64,000 nucleotides of DNA from Brachynemurus nebulosus (GCA_035578155.1 JAPWDM010000008.1:2428001-2492000); one strand, 5' to 3'; counted from the stretch's first letter, positions 33,650 through 44,744 are shown. Notes: generated by a model from the sequence alone, not told the origin. Program-made: numbers and translations.

Positions 33650-35240
33650 ATTTGATAAGAAAAGGTATCCAACTGTATTTCCCAAAAATTTTTGGAACAT
33701 TGTTGAATGTTTTAAACCGAAGTTCTCAAATATTTCACCAACTTTCAAATGAAGGCTTAAAAATAATTCAACATTCTTCTATGTAATAGTTGTTACTTTA
33801 TTATTTTTTCCGAAAATTTTTCGGTATTTTCATAGCTTCTTCAGTGGCGGTTTACACTTAGAAATTTTTTCTTTAAACCATTCTTTACTACAACCATAAA
33901 AATAGTAATTTAAAATGATAATCTCACATAAAAAGATTATTTTTGTTAAAACGAATTTTAAAATGCATTTCATTAGATTTGGTGATATGTGAAATTCATA
34001 GGAAAAATGGTCAAAATATAATCAGTTAAAATTTATAAGTTTTTTAAAAACTTTTTAAATAATTCTGACGAACTTAATTGTATTCAATTAAGACTCGTTT
34101 CTTTTTTTGACAAACTAGCCATGCCCGCGACGTCGTTCGCGCAAAATATTGTTATAAACTCAATGAGAAGTACCTATATAAGTGTAATAATTATACAGAA
34201 CTTGCAAAGAATAATAATTTTTGTGTAATGCATGCACATGCTCAAAATCGTTTTTCTATTTTCCCGTGGGAATGAGGAATTTTCCCGGAGTAAAAAGTAT
34301 CTTAAATGTTGACCCAAGTAATAAGTTATCACCACACCAAATTTCATCAAATAGTTTTCGCCCAATGTGTGCACAGACTCATAATGGTTTTCCCATTTTC
34401 CCCTGGGAATGGAACATTTTCACGAAGTATAAAGTATCTTAAATGTTGACCCAAGTAATAGATTATCACCACACCAAATTTCATCAAAATCCGTTCAATA
34501 GTTTTTGCGTAATGCGTGCACATGCACAAAACGGTTTTTCTATTTTCCCGTGGGAATGAGGCATTTTCCCAGAATGAAAAGTATCTTAAATGTTGCCCTA
34601 GGTAATAAGTTATCACCACACCAAGTTTTATTAAAATCCGTTCAACAGTTTTTGCTTAATGTGTGCACATGTTCAAAATGGTTTTTCCATTTTCCCGTGG
34701 GAATGAGAAATTTTCCCGGAGTAAAAAGTATCCTAGATGTTGACTCAGGTAATAAGTTATCATCATACCAAATTTCATTAAAATTCGTCCAATAGTTTTT
34801 ACGTTATGCGTGAACAGACAGACAGACAGACAAAAATTCTAAAAATCGCTGTTTTGGTATCTACATCGATAACTATTTACAGTACCAGTACAATTTTCAA
34901 AAAATATTCCATGTACAGAAATGGTCTCGTTACTATTTTATTATATGTATAGATTTCTAATGAAATGCATTTTAAAATTAATTTGGACAAAAATAATCAT
35001 TTCTCTCTTTAAATTACTATTTTTATGGTTGTAGTAAAGAGTGGTTTAAAGAAAAAATTTTTAAGTGTAAATCGCAACTGAAGAAGGTATGAAAGATATC
35101 AAAAAATTTTTGGAAAAAATAATAAAGTAACTACTATTACATGGGAGAATGTTGACTTATTTTTAATCCTTCATTTCCTGTGAAAGTTGGTCAAATATTT
35201 GGGAACTTCGGTTTAAAACATTCTAAATTAGCATATTATC
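33650..35240. repeat. Foldback region holding a nested element
   Basis: 33650-34000 and 34950-35240 are inverted relatives (CTTTAAACCATTCTTTACTA against TAGTAAAGAGTGGTTTAAAG; AATGCATTTCATTAGA against TCTAATGAAATGCATT). The element at 34114-34940 lies between them. Confidence 0.8.
34114..34940 (+). mobile_element. Element with four ~145-bp tandem units
   Basis: Head ACTAGCCATGCCCGCGACGT, then four units beginning near 34230, 34376, 34514 and 34668, each with a TTTTCCCGTGGGAATGAG-like stretch, AAAGTATCTTAAATGTTGAC and ACCACACCAAATTTCATC. Ends with AACAGACAGACAGACAAAAA, CCATGTACAGAAATGGTCTC and TTATTATATGTATAGAT. The copy at 3366 has one unit. Confidence 0.8.
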
Positions 35241-35249
35241 CCAAAAATA

Positions 35250-35987
35250 TATACTGAATACTTAACTGGCGACGCAAAGATTCTCACTCACGCCTCTGGT
35301 GATAAAATTAGAACTAGCATCAAGTAAAAATATACGTATACGGTTAATGGGCGAATTAAAATCTAGTAATCCACGCATAATTTGTATAGTACATTTTTCT
35401 AACGACAATTAAACGTATACAAAAATTTTTACTTGATACAACTTCTAATTTAAAAAACCAGGAGCGCTCGAGTAATCTTTGCGTCGCCAAAAGTGCACTT
35501 TCTTCCGGAATGGCTACTCGAGCGCCTCTCATTGGCGGTTTTTGTTAAAATTTTTCTGGCAACACTGATTTAATCTCAAGTTCACTACTTTACATTACAT
35601 TGTACAAACCCATTTCACTTTTTTACATTATCATAAAATGATTTCTAATAGAAATAACATTAATTTAGTTCTTTTTGAAATTTTTTTATATAAATATAAA
35701 TATATCGACAAATTGATCTTTACATCCGAAATAATTCAACCAATCCAACTAAATAGGATAAACACTCTTGGTCTTTGATATCTGACTCCTTTTGGTACAC
35801 CAAAAATCAGGATAATTTATGATGAAATAATTCAATTTTTTTTATTAAAAAGTTAGTTTACAAGTTAGTTTTAAATAAAAACAAACAGAAAAATACCAGT
35901 GTAAAATGGACTCAAAAATAAATATATAATTAAATGAAATTACTTTCTGGAAGTTCGATTTTAATCAACTTTTGCTACTAATTATTA
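35250..35987. other. 3' flank of ZNF6
   Basis: 35700-35960 (TAATTCAACCAATCC, ATCAGGATAATTTATGATGA) is the conserved 3' flank also found beyond ZNF7, ZNF8 and ZNF9. It contains AATAAA-type signals on the minus strand. The rest is AT-rich without a gene. Confidence 0.6.
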
Positions 35988-37265
35988 TTAATTATTATTG
36001 TGAAGTTTGTTAACGTGTCTGTTCAAACTGTCCGACCTAGAAAATGTTTTATTACATATATCACATTTAAATGGTTTTTCTCCTGTATGTGTTCGTTGAT
36101 GTTTCTTTAAAACGCCTGAGTGAGAAAATGTTTTAAAACATATATCACATTTAAATGGTTTTTCTCCCGTATGTGTTCTTTCATGTCCCCGTAAACCAGA
36201 TGGATCAGAAAATGTTTTAAAGCATATATCACATTTGAATGGTTTTTCTCCCGTATGTGTTCTTTCATGTATTTTCAAAATACCTGAGTGAGAAAATGTT
36301 TTAAAACATATATTACATTTGAATGGTTTTTGTCCTGTATGTATTCTTTGATGTAATTTCAAATTGCCTGACTGAGAAAATGTTTTAAAACATATATTAC
36401 ACTTGAATGGTTTCTCTCCTGTATGTTTTCTTTCATGTGCCTTCAAAGTCGCTAACTGAGTAAATGTTTTAAAACATATATCGCATTTGAATGGTTTTTC
36501 TCCTGTATGTATTCTTTTATGTCTCCGTAAAGCAGATGGATCAGAAAATGTTTTAAAGCATGTATTGCATTTAAATGGTTTTTGTCCTGTATGTATTCTT
36601 TCATGTAATTTCAAATGATGTGATAAAGAAAATGTTTTAAAGCATACATTACATTCGAATGGTTTCTCTCCTGTATGGGTTTTTTCATGTCTTTTTAAAT
36701 GACTTGACTGTGAAAATGTTTTAAAACATACATTATATTTGAATGGTTTTTCTCCCGTATGTGTTCTTTCATATTTTTTCAAATCACTTGACTGAGAAAA
36801 TGTTTTAAAACATACATCACATTTGAATGGCTTTTTCCCTATGTGTATTCTTTCATGTGTTTTTAAAATACGCGACTGAGAAAATGTTTTAAAACAAATA
36901 TTACATTGGAATGGCCTTTCACTAATTTCACTGTTTTCACAATACTTTAAACACGCTTGTTCAGTTCCACTGTCGGTATTTGTTAAACTTTCACAACTAT
37001 CGTCAAATAAATCACTATTTTCTGTTATCATATCCTCTTCATCATCTTCTAATTTAATTTCGGTATGTAAACTTTTTAAATTTAATAATGTATCATAATT
37101 GCTTTCTTTCAGCTCCAATTTTATTTCATTTCCATAACATGAGGGTTCCAGTACTTCCGTTTTTGTTATATTTGAAAATGAATTGTCTAAATTTTGTAAA
37201 TTTTCCTCATCTTTTATTTTAACAGTAAATGCATCAACCTTTGATGTACATCCTTTATTTTCCAT
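35988..37265 (-). CDS. C2H2 zinc-finger protein, 11 fingers, two damaged (ZNF6)
   Basis: 425 residues from MENKGCTS, leader AAAGGAAAATGG. N-terminus has [17 protein letters not shown] and [10 protein letters not shown]; no pseudo-finger. Eleven fingers end with [10 protein letters not shown], a tail shared with ZNF7, ZNF8 and ZNF11. Finger 2 has Tyr in place of the first His (LKKYERTH) and finger 3 Tyr in place of the first Cys (FKYNVC), so adjacent fingers 2 and 3 probably cannot bind zinc. Frame otherwise open. Likely functional with nine fingers or drifting. Confidence 0.92.
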   Translation of the reverse strand: MENKGCTSKVDAFTVKIKDEENLQNLDNSFSNITKTEVLEPSCYGNEIKLELKESNYDTLLNLKSLHTEIKLEDDEEDMITENSDLFDDSCESLTNTDSGTEQACLKYCENSEISERPFQCNICFKTFSQSRILKTHERIHIGKKPFKCDVCFKTFSQSSDLKKYERTHTGEKPFKYNVCFKTFSQSSHLKRHEKTHTGEKPFECNVCFKTFSLSHHLKLHERIHTGQKPFKCNTCFKTFSDPSALRRHKRIHTGEKPFKCDICFKTFTQLATLKAHERKHTGEKPFKCNICFKTFSQSGNLKLHQRIHTGQKPFKCNICFKTFSHSGILKIHERTHTGEKPFKCDICFKTFSDPSGLRGHERTHTGEKPFKCDICFKTFSHSGVLKKHQRTHTGEKPFKCDICNKTFSRSDSLNRHVNKLHNNN

Positions 37266-37435
37266 TTTCCTTTCTTTTTTTGTCGGAAAAACTAAATCTG
37301 TCGTTTTAAGATTTTGACAATTTTATTATCAAGTCTGAACACTGAACGTCAGTATTTTAACCATAGATTATTACGGAAGACCGGAAGGGACACATTCGTA
37401 CTGTGACAGCACTTTATTTCTGATGATTCCGCCAT

Positions 37436-37850
37436 TAGGGTTGCCACCTTTTTTTAAGGCAAAAAAAGTATTTTTCGGTTTTTTAGCAAAAATAAAAAGT
37501 ACAGTTAGTAAGAAAAAAGTAGGCATTAAAAAAATTGACGTTTGGAAGTTAAAATTGGAAAATTGGAATTGACGTTTCTTTTTTGTTCGTCACTTTATTT
37601 AAATTTGGAATTGACGTTTTTTTTTTATTTTTGCTCGTCACTATGTAAATTTGGAATTGACGTTTTTTTTTTTGCTCGTCACTTTAGGTAAATTTGGAAA
37701 TTTGAACGTTTTGCTCGTCACTTTATGCTTACTAAATTTTTTCCCATAAAAAAAGTATTTTAGCGTACTTTTATTCCTTTCAAAAGTACAAAGTACGTTT
37801 GCCTAAATAAAAGTACAATACTTTTTAAAAAAGTACGGGTGGCAACCCTA
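37436..37850. mobile_element. 415-bp hAT-like MITE, perfect 8-bp duplication
   Basis: TAGGGTTGCCACC and GGTGGCAACCCTA ends, flanked by TCCGCCAT at 37428-37435 and 37851-37858. Inside (about 37545-37725) are about four tandem ~55-bp units with GGAATTGACGTTT and GCTCGTCACTTTA. Unoccupied relative of the site (GATTCCGCCATACACAG) is at 39890-39905. Confidence 0.92.
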
Positions 37851-37859
37851 TCCGCCATA

Positions 37860-38770
37860 CACAGCATACACAGTGTGTCAGCACATGCTTATTCTCAATG
37901 TTTCTGATAATATGTCGGAAACGCCAAAATTTTAAAACGATTGTACCGCCATTTTTATTAATTTATTTTACGTTGCGTACAGCAATCCCCCGAAGAACAC
38001 GATTAATTGGTTCCGTGTTCTTTGAAACCGTGTTGTTTGGGACAAGGCATTTTCTATTACAAGTGTGCAAATAAAAAATATAAAAAAATTTCAAAGAAAT
38101 AACGCAACGAATTTTGAATTATATACTTACATACACATTTGTATGTAATGCGTATTTATTTCGATTAAAATAGAATGGAATTGAGCATTCGTTGAAACTT
38201 AGATCGTAAATATTTCATAAACGATGTATTGTAGCTCAAAAAAAACGAAATTTTTGAAGGCTTAAGCGAAGCAAGTTGTGGGTATTCCAAACATATTGCG
38301 ACTGTAAAACCTACTTTTCGTTATCGAAAATTATCTATAACGAACTACTTATCAAAGATTGGTTATAACTGATTAAGTTAGGCTCTGTTAGTTCCATTGA
38401 TTTAGTCACCAATAGAATATTTCTGAAAAAATTAGTTTTCGATACTTTTCGTAAACGTAAACTCTTGATCGTAAATATCTCGTAAACGATGCGTCGTAGC
38501 GAAAAAACAACGAAATTTTTGAAGGCTTAAGCGAAGCCAGTTGTGGGTATTCTGAACATATTAGGACTGTCAAAACTTACTTTTCGGTATCGAAAATTAT
38601 CGATGTCGAAAATAACATTTTCAAAATTTAAATATGTAAATTTCTACAGATTCGTTATCATTTCTATTATAAAATACTCAAAAATTTTAGTAGTTTTTAT
38701 TTCCAACATTTTTTCTTTTATACTGACAGATTCAATTTACTCGATTTTTATTCGTGTAAATCAAATCCAC
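37860..38770. other. Gene-free stretch with an internal duplication
   Basis: AACGAAATTTTTGAAGGCTT with AAGCGAAG and TTGTGGGTATTC occurs twice (38244-38290 and 38508-38560). No gene. Confidence 0.55.
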
Positions 38771-38776
38771 ATGGAA

Positions 38777-38862
38777 CTGATTTCTCAATATTTCTGACAT
38801 AGTATGTCAGAAATATTGAGAAATATTTCTGACATACTATGTCAGAAATATTGAGAAATCAG
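38777..38862. repeat. Nested palindrome of TTTCTGACATA/TATGTCAGAAA
   Basis: CTGATTTCTCAATATTTCTG, three alternations of ATTTCTGACATA(G)TATGTCAGAAAT, then CAGAAATATTGAGAAATCAG. Single units occur at 37888 and 39925. Confidence 0.85.
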
Positions 38863-38929
38863 TTGAATGGAACTTTAACGTAACTGGTCATAGATATAAA
38901 TATGTAGATATTTTTTTACGTCAAAATTC

Positions 38930-39193
38930 GTGATTTTTTTCACTTAGTGACAAAATAGTCATCACGAACGTTACTTTTTCATGAATTCTGATGTACAAAA
39001 ATACTTAAATACATTTACTTATGAGCAGTTAAGTTAACAGTTTCATTCAACGTCACTAGATGGCATACTCCTTAAATCTTAAATCTTATTTCTTAAATCT
39101 TAAATCTTATTTCATTGATTGTGTATACAGCCTTACTATAATTTTGCGACCCTAGCACAATAATTTCACTCTCCAGGGTTGCTAACACTGCAT
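38930..39193 (+). repeat. Repeat family B, copy 2 (interrupted)
   Basis: TGATGTACAAAAATACTTAA, AACAGTTTCATTCAACGTCA and TTTCATTGATTGTGTATAC. Contains a small tandem of TCTTAAATCTTA. Confidence 0.6.
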
Positions 39194-39847
39194 CAGTGTT
39201 GCCAACTGCCAACTTAAAGGATTTCCCGTTAGATTCCCGGGATATCGAGGTTGGCAACGGGAAAAAACTTTGTTTAACGGCTAACGGATTTTTCAGCGGG
39301 ACAGCAAAAATTAGAGTCCCTATAATAAATAGAGTCGTGACATGTTATCCATTTTGTATCCAAAACAGAGCGGGAAGCTTTAAAATTAATTATCACATGT
39401 TTGAGTAAATATTTTTGAGTACATAATAATTGTTAATAAGTTATGAATTAATGAACAATTAAAAATTTTTAATTTAATTATTCTTTCTAAGTTAAACTGA
39501 ATGGTTTTTGTTAAGATTTTATTTATTTCCAATGTATTTTACGAAAACTTTGGATACAAAATGCCGGAACCAATCAGCATTCAGCACACATGTCACGACT
39601 CTATTTATTATAGGGACTCTAAGCAAAAATGAACGGATTTTTCAACGGGACAGCAAAAATGTATGTCTTTTTTTTAGATCTGTTTTACAAATAAAAATAA
39701 AGCCGGCGTTGTTCCCTTTTTTTTTTGCTCACCAGGTATAAAATGCCGTCCTTTTACCAAAATTTACGGGCCCTGCTACTTGACGGGTTTTGACGGGATT
39801 TTAGGGTTCTCTACAACGGGAGAAGAAATTTGATGTTGGCGACACTG
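39194..39847. mobile_element. 654-bp hAT-like element, perfect 8-bp duplication
   Basis: CAGTGTTGCCAACTGCC and GATGTTGGCGACACTG ends; flanks CACTGCAT at 39186-39193 and 39848-39855. Interior inverted repeat: ATAATAAATAGAGTCGTGAC (39321) against CACGACTCTATTTATTATAG (39593). Short ORFs inside (39196-39408) look spurious. Confidence 0.9.
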
Positions 39848-39982
39848 CACTGCATCCGTATTGTGTGTAACAGCACTTTATTTCTGATGATTCCGCCATA
39901 CACAGTGTGTTAGCACATGCTTATTCTCAATATTTCTGACATAGTATGTACCATCTCTTATTTCTTATTTTACTTATTGTTA

Positions 39983-40424
39983 GGCTGGCCATCCATTGGT
40001 TGCAGATACGTGCGGAATTTAATTCGGACGAATACGCATGAAAACGGACGAACGATCCAAACAGTTGTGAAGCTATACACCCTCGTCCATTGAAAGCGTC
40101 TCGTTTGTCTGTTTCCGTGCGAACAAATCCAATTCGGTTTGGATTTATTCGCGCGAAGACATCCGTTTCGTGAGATTTTTATTTTTATTGTGATGAAACT
40201 GAAGGTAAATTACAATTATAACTATGTACCTTTGCATATTACGTGCCATAAATTTTTTTTACGTATTTTTATAGCATTTATAGCTTGAGAAAAAAAAATT
40301 AAAAAGACTGACGAATATTGGGCTAGTGGACGGACAGCAGACATATCATTTCGGACGAACGACAAACGTGCATAATCGTCTGAATCAAATATCGCACGTT
40401 TCCGCGTCCAAAGGACGACCAGCC
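39983..40424. mobile_element. 442-bp Harbinger-like MITE in repeat B
   Basis: GGCTGGCCATCCATTGG and CCAAAGGACGACCAGCC ends with TTA on both sides (39980-39982, 40425-40427). It splits repeat B between CTTATTG and TTTCTGATTTC. A 3-bp TTA/TAA duplication is typical of PIF/Harbinger. Related to 47733-47963. Confidence 0.82.
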
Positions 40425-40427
40425 TTA

Positions 40428-40935
40428 TTTCTGATTTCATTCATTGTATGCAAGCCATAATGATTTCATTGCCATTAAAGTAATCACATCAGTCAATTTT
40501 TTAATATATTCGTAATACACAGCATTCTGTCCAGTCGATTATCACCTCAATGGTCTTACCAATGGTACTTGTAGTGATAAAACTGTGGGAAAATTTGAAA
40601 ATCAAGTAATTTTTATAAACGTATGATTGGTAAATTATTGAGGGACTAAAGTGTGAGTTTTAATCTCAATCTCGAACGCGAAGTTTATTGCCAGAGGGCC
40701 TGTAAAGGCACGAGGGCAATAATTCACACGAGGGATCAAAAAGATTTAATTTAAAACTATAAAAATGTGACATAACTATGGAAATTAATCAAAATTTAAT
40801 TAATTTTTTAAAAACTCAACAATTTTTTCCTAGTTACATGAAAAATCAACAGTTTTTTTCTTAGTTACAAGACACCTGTTGCTATCTAAGAGAATGTGAC
40901 GTAACTAACAGCTAATAAACGTTTCCCGCGCAAAT
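40428..40935 (+). repeat. Repeat family B, copy 2 right part
   Basis: Continues from the Harbinger insertion: ATTCATTGTATGCAAGCC, CTTACCAATGGTACTTGTAG, GGGCCTGTAAAGGCACGAGG, GACACCTGTTGCTATCTA. Matches 46680-47180. Confidence 0.7.
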
Positions 40936-41123
40936 TTTGAGAACAATTACTAAAATAGTTTTTTCTAACCATTCGCGACATATGCATGCATAACATAAAT
41001 ATGTGTTTTAAAATAATTTCACAAAATTTCCCATTCAAAGTAAAAACGCAACTAATGTTTGTAGCATGTTTCAAACAAATTTATGTGTAATTCAACCAAT
41101 CCAAGTAAATAGGGTAAATACTC

Positions 41124-41992
41124 CTAAGGTAACGGGCCTAGTTTCTGACCTTTTAAGAGTGACGGCTGAGGTTAAACGACAGTAATAAATATAAGTTTAA
41201 ACTTAAGAGACAATTAATAATTTTATCAACTAGTTTATGGCTTTCAAAATAAAGTCATACAAGTAAAATAATTATTTGAATTGAATTAATAATTTAAATT
41301 AATGTTTTAAAAATTGACAAAAAGGACCCAGTTTCTGACCTTCAAAATTTCTCATGTGACAGTTTTTGACCCTGGCAGTGGCCTAGTTTCTGATTCTTAA
41401 ATTTAAAAATACAGTTTTTTAAAATTTAATTTATTTATAATTTTTTATTGATAAAAAAATGAATGTTTAATGTTATATACGTTATGAAAAATAACAAAAA
41501 CTAATCGAAGATAACTATAAATAACAAAATAACTAACAAAAACTGGTTAGAATTTAATTGGGCCATACCACTTTAGAAGTGAGCCTAGCAATTGACCCTC
41601 ATATTTCAATAATAAAAATCATTCTAAGGTATTTTATAAATAATTTAAAATAAATTTTAAACAAATATTAACCTGCTGATATATTTTTAATTAAGTTTTC
41701 ATACTTACATGATGAATATTGCACAGATCAAAATGAGTACTTTGTAACATAAACTGTTAGGAAACTACCAAAAAAATAGTTTTTACACACATTTTAAACC
41801 TAAAATTTTTTTTTTATTTAGTTAATATATTCTAAACTTTTTAAATTGCTGTTCATTAGACACAGAATAGATTACTTTAAATTAAGAATTTATTTTTTTT
41901 CTTATTTAAAATATAGTTTTTTTATTAATTTATAACAAAGTTGAAAAGTTCAGAAACTGGGCCAGGGTCAATTACCGGGTCTTTTACCTTAG
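41124..41992 (+). mobile_element. Repeat family A, full-length copy (869 bp)
   Basis: Starts CTAAGGTAACGGGCCTAG and ends TCTTTTACCTTAG, a short terminal inverted repeat (CTAAGGTAA). It interrupts the conserved ZNF 3' flank, which reads through in the ZNF6 and ZNF9 copies. The motif CAGAAACTRGGYC or its complement appears about six times. Target duplication uncertain. No ORF. Confidence 0.75.
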
Positions 41993-42263
41993 TCCTAGTC
42001 CTTGACGTCTAGCTGGATGAATTTGTCTAGGTACACCAAAAAAAAAGGATAATTTGTGATGAAATAATTCAAATTTTTTTTTTTTTTTTAGAATAAAAAA
42101 AAAAAGATATATTTATAAAACACGTAATATTACATACTGCAACATACAAGTTAATTTTAAATAAAAACAAACAGAAAAATACCAATGTAAAATGAATTCA
42201 AAAATAAATATATAATAAAATAAAATTAATTTCTAGCAGCTCGACTTTAATTAACTTTTGCTA

Positions 42264-43955
42264 CTAATTATTATTGTGAAGTTTGTTAACGTGTTTGTTC
42301 AAACGGTCCGACCCAGAAAATGTTTTATTACATATATCACATTTAAATGGTTTTTCTCCCGTATGTGTTCTTTCATGTGTTTTTAATTTGTCCGACCGAG
42401 AAAATGTTTTAAAACATATATCACATTTGAATGGTTTTTCTCCCGTATGTGTTCTTTCATGTATTTTTAAATTACTTGACGTAGAAAATGTTTTAAAACA
42501 CACATTACACTTAAATGGTTTTTCTCCCGTATGTGTCATTTGATGTTTCCGTAAAGCAGATGGATCAGAAAATGTTTTAAAGCATGTATTGCATTTGAAT
42601 GGTTTTTGTCCTGTATGTATTCTTTCATGTGTTTTTAAATGATGTGACTGAGAAAACGTTTTAAAGCATACATTACATTTGAATGGTTTTTCTCCCGTAT
42701 GTGTTCTTTTATGTTGCTTCAATATACTTGACGTAGAAAATGTTTTAAAACATATATCACATTTGAATGGTTTTTCTCCCGTATGTGTTCTTTCATGTAT
42801 TTTTAAATTACTTGACGTAAAAAATGTTTTAAAACACACATTACACTTAAATGGTTTTTCTCCCGTATGTGTCATTTGATGTTTCCGTAAAGCAGATAAA
42901 TCAGAAAATGTTTTATTACATATATCACATTTAAATGGTTTTTCTTTCGTATGTGTTCTTTCATGTGTTTTTAAATGACTTGACTGAGAAAACGTTTTAA
43001 AGCATACATTACATTTGAATGGTTTTTCTCCCGTATGTGCTCTTTCATGTCTTTGTAAATTAGCAGGGTCAGAAAATGTTTTAAAACATATATCACATTT
43101 GAATGGTTTTTCTCCCGTATGTGTTCTTTCATGTATTTTTAAATTACTTGACGTAGAAAATGTTTTAAAACACACATTACACTTAAATGGTTTTTCTCCC
43201 GTATGTGTCATTTGATGTTTCCGTAAAGCAGATAAATCAGAAAATGTTTTATTACATATATCACATTCAAATGGTTTTTCTTTCGTATGTGTTCTTTCAT
43301 GTCTTTGTAAATGATGTAACAGAGAAAATGTTTTATTACATATATCACATTTGAATGGTTTTTCTCCCGTATGTGTTCTTTCATGTGTCTGCAAATTTCC
43401 TAACTGAGAAAATGTTTTAAAACATATATTACATTTGAATGGTTTTTCTCCCGTATGTGTTCTTTCATGTGTCTGCAAATTTCCTAACTGAGAAAATGTT
43501 TTAAAACATATATCACATTTAAATGGTTTTTCTACGGTGTGTGTTCTTTCATGTATTTTTAAACTGTTCGACTGAGAAAATATTTTAAAACAAATATTAC
43601 ATTCAAATGGCCTTTCAGTGGTTTGATTTTTTTCATAATTCTTTAAACGAGCTTGCTCAGTTACATTGTTGATATTTGTTAAATTTTCACAACTTTCGCC
43701 GGACAAATCGCTATTTTCTGTTATCATATCCTCTTCATCATCTTCTAACTTAATTTCGGTATGTAAACTTCTTAATAAATCATCAGTATTGCTTTCTGTC
43801 AATTCCAATTTTATTTCATTTCCATAACACGAAGATTCCGGTACTTCCGTTTTTGTTTTATTTGAAAATGAGTTGTCTACATTCTGTAAATTTTCGTCTT
43901 CTTTTATTTTAACAGTATATGCATCAACCTTTAATGCACACCCTTTATTTTCCAT
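42264..43955 (-). CDS. C2H2 zinc-finger protein, 16 fingers (ZNF7)
   Basis: 563 residues from MENKGCAL at 43955 (the frame is open 21 codons further upstream, into the conserved leader with AAAGAAAAGAAAATGG). N-terminus has [17 protein letters not shown] and [10 protein letters not shown]; there is no pseudo-finger. Sixteen fingers, all ligands present, end [11 protein letters not shown]. Fingers 2 and 3 are almost identical. Fingers 5-8, 9-12 and 13-16 form a four-finger repeat (336 bp), each with ALRKHQMTHTG then SSNLKIHERTHTG fingers followed by two variable fingers. Several linkers are THTKEKPF rather than TGEKPF. Downstream, the conserved 3' flank is interrupted by repeat A. Confidence 0.94.
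   Translation of the reverse strand: MENKGCALKVDAYTVKIKEDENLQNVDNSFSNKTKTEVPESSCYGNEIKLELTESNTDDLLRSLHTEIKLEDDEEDMITENSDLSGESCENLTNINNVTEQARLKNYEKNQTTERPFECNICFKIFSQSNSLKIHERTHTVEKPFKCDICFKTFSQLGNLQTHERTHTGEKPFKCNICFKTFSQLGNLQTHERTHTGEKPFKCDICNKTFSLLHHLQRHERTHTKEKPFECDICNKTFSDLSALRKHQMTHTGEKPFKCNVCFKTFSTSSNLKIHERTHTGEKPFKCDICFKTFSDPANLQRHERAHTGEKPFKCNVCFKTFSQSSHLKTHERTHTKEKPFKCDICNKTFSDLSALRKHQMTHTGEKPFKCNVCFKTFFTSSNLKIHERTHTGEKPFKCDICFKTFSTSSILKQHKRTHTGEKPFKCNVCFKTFSQSHHLKTHERIHTGQKPFKCNTCFKTFSDPSALRKHQMTHTGEKPFKCNVCFKTFSTSSNLKIHERTHTGEKPFKCDICFKTFSRSDKLKTHERTHTGEKPFKCDICNKTFSGSDRLNKHVNKLHNNN
42279..43290 (-). repeat. Higher-order finger repeat inside ZNF7 (336-bp unit)
   Basis: Three units of four fingers. 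The first two fingers of each unit are nearly identical, the last two vary in their recognition helices. Confidence 0.88.
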
Positions 43956-44154
43956 TTTCTTTTCTTTCTTTTCTACGGAAAAATAATTCTGTCGTTTTAA
44001 GATTTTGACAATAATCAAGTCTGATGGTCAGATGGTCTGAACACTGAACGGACTGAATGTCAGTATTTAACCATATTTTGATCACATACCTTACCCACTG
44101 ATTACTGAATCGAACCCGTTAATACACAGAGTACAGAGGTACACCAACTATCTC

Positions 44155-44520
44155 TATCATGAAATCTGTAGTGTGCAATTCTGTGCACATTAGGCTACTT
44201 AGTAGTCAATCTCTCAGTAGCAGTCGATGAGTGTAGATCAACCACAAGACAATGGATTTGATTGTTGTTGGTATTGTTACATCCCCACACGAAGCCACAT
44301 ACATACGTGTGGTGTCATGGATATGTATGCAACAGCACAACCACGTGACGACCACTACCACCAACAATAACTAACACAAATACACAATATCGCACTAATA
44401 CAAAGTAAACCCAGTGCACATATATAACATACTTTCTATCTCTTACTGGTTATACTGGTTCCAGTAGTATAGAGATAGATATGTTGTATCTACTGCTCTG
44501 TGCGTTAACATTTGTTTCCT
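44155..44520 (-). repeat. Repeat family C, copy 3 (inverted)
   Basis: TACTGGTTCCAGTAGTATAG and CAAAGTAAACCCAGTGCACA mirror 25520-25600. It lies upstream of ZNF7. Confidence 0.6.
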
Positions 44521-44670
44521 ACATTGAGGACAGTCGACTAGAGAGAATGCTGTGTATTACAAATACATTAAGAAATTGAAGTCAAAAAATTGACTGATAT
44601 GATTACTTTAATGGGGGTCAAACAATTAATTTAATGTAAATTAAAAATCACAATGATTGAAAAAATTATC

Positions 44671-44744
44671 GGATCGGCCCGGAATTCGGAATCGAGGGTC
44701 TCCCGGTAACTAGCCAGGTGTTTTTGCCATTAGACCAACGATCC
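44671..44744 (-). pseudogene. tRNA-like sequence (tRNA pseudogene or SINE head)
   Basis: Minus strand begins GGATCGTTGGTCTAATGG (A-box-like) and ends CCTCGATTCC...GGGCCGATCC (B-box-like). A 6-bp acceptor stem (GGATCG/CGATCC) and an anticodon stem CCTGG/CCGGG with loop CTAGTTA (anticodon AGT, Thr if real) can be drawn. The T stem does not pair, so a working tRNA is unlikely. Confidence 0.45.

Noticed and set aside
42283..43215. Plus-strand frames rich in [11 protein letters not shown] repeats (also at 14115, 55057, 48698)
   Set aside because: They are reverse-complement shadows of the TGEKPFKCD finger repeats.
44671..44744. Functional tRNA-Thr (AGT)
   Set aside because: T stem does not pair and the acceptor stem is only 6 bp; kept as tRNA-like.
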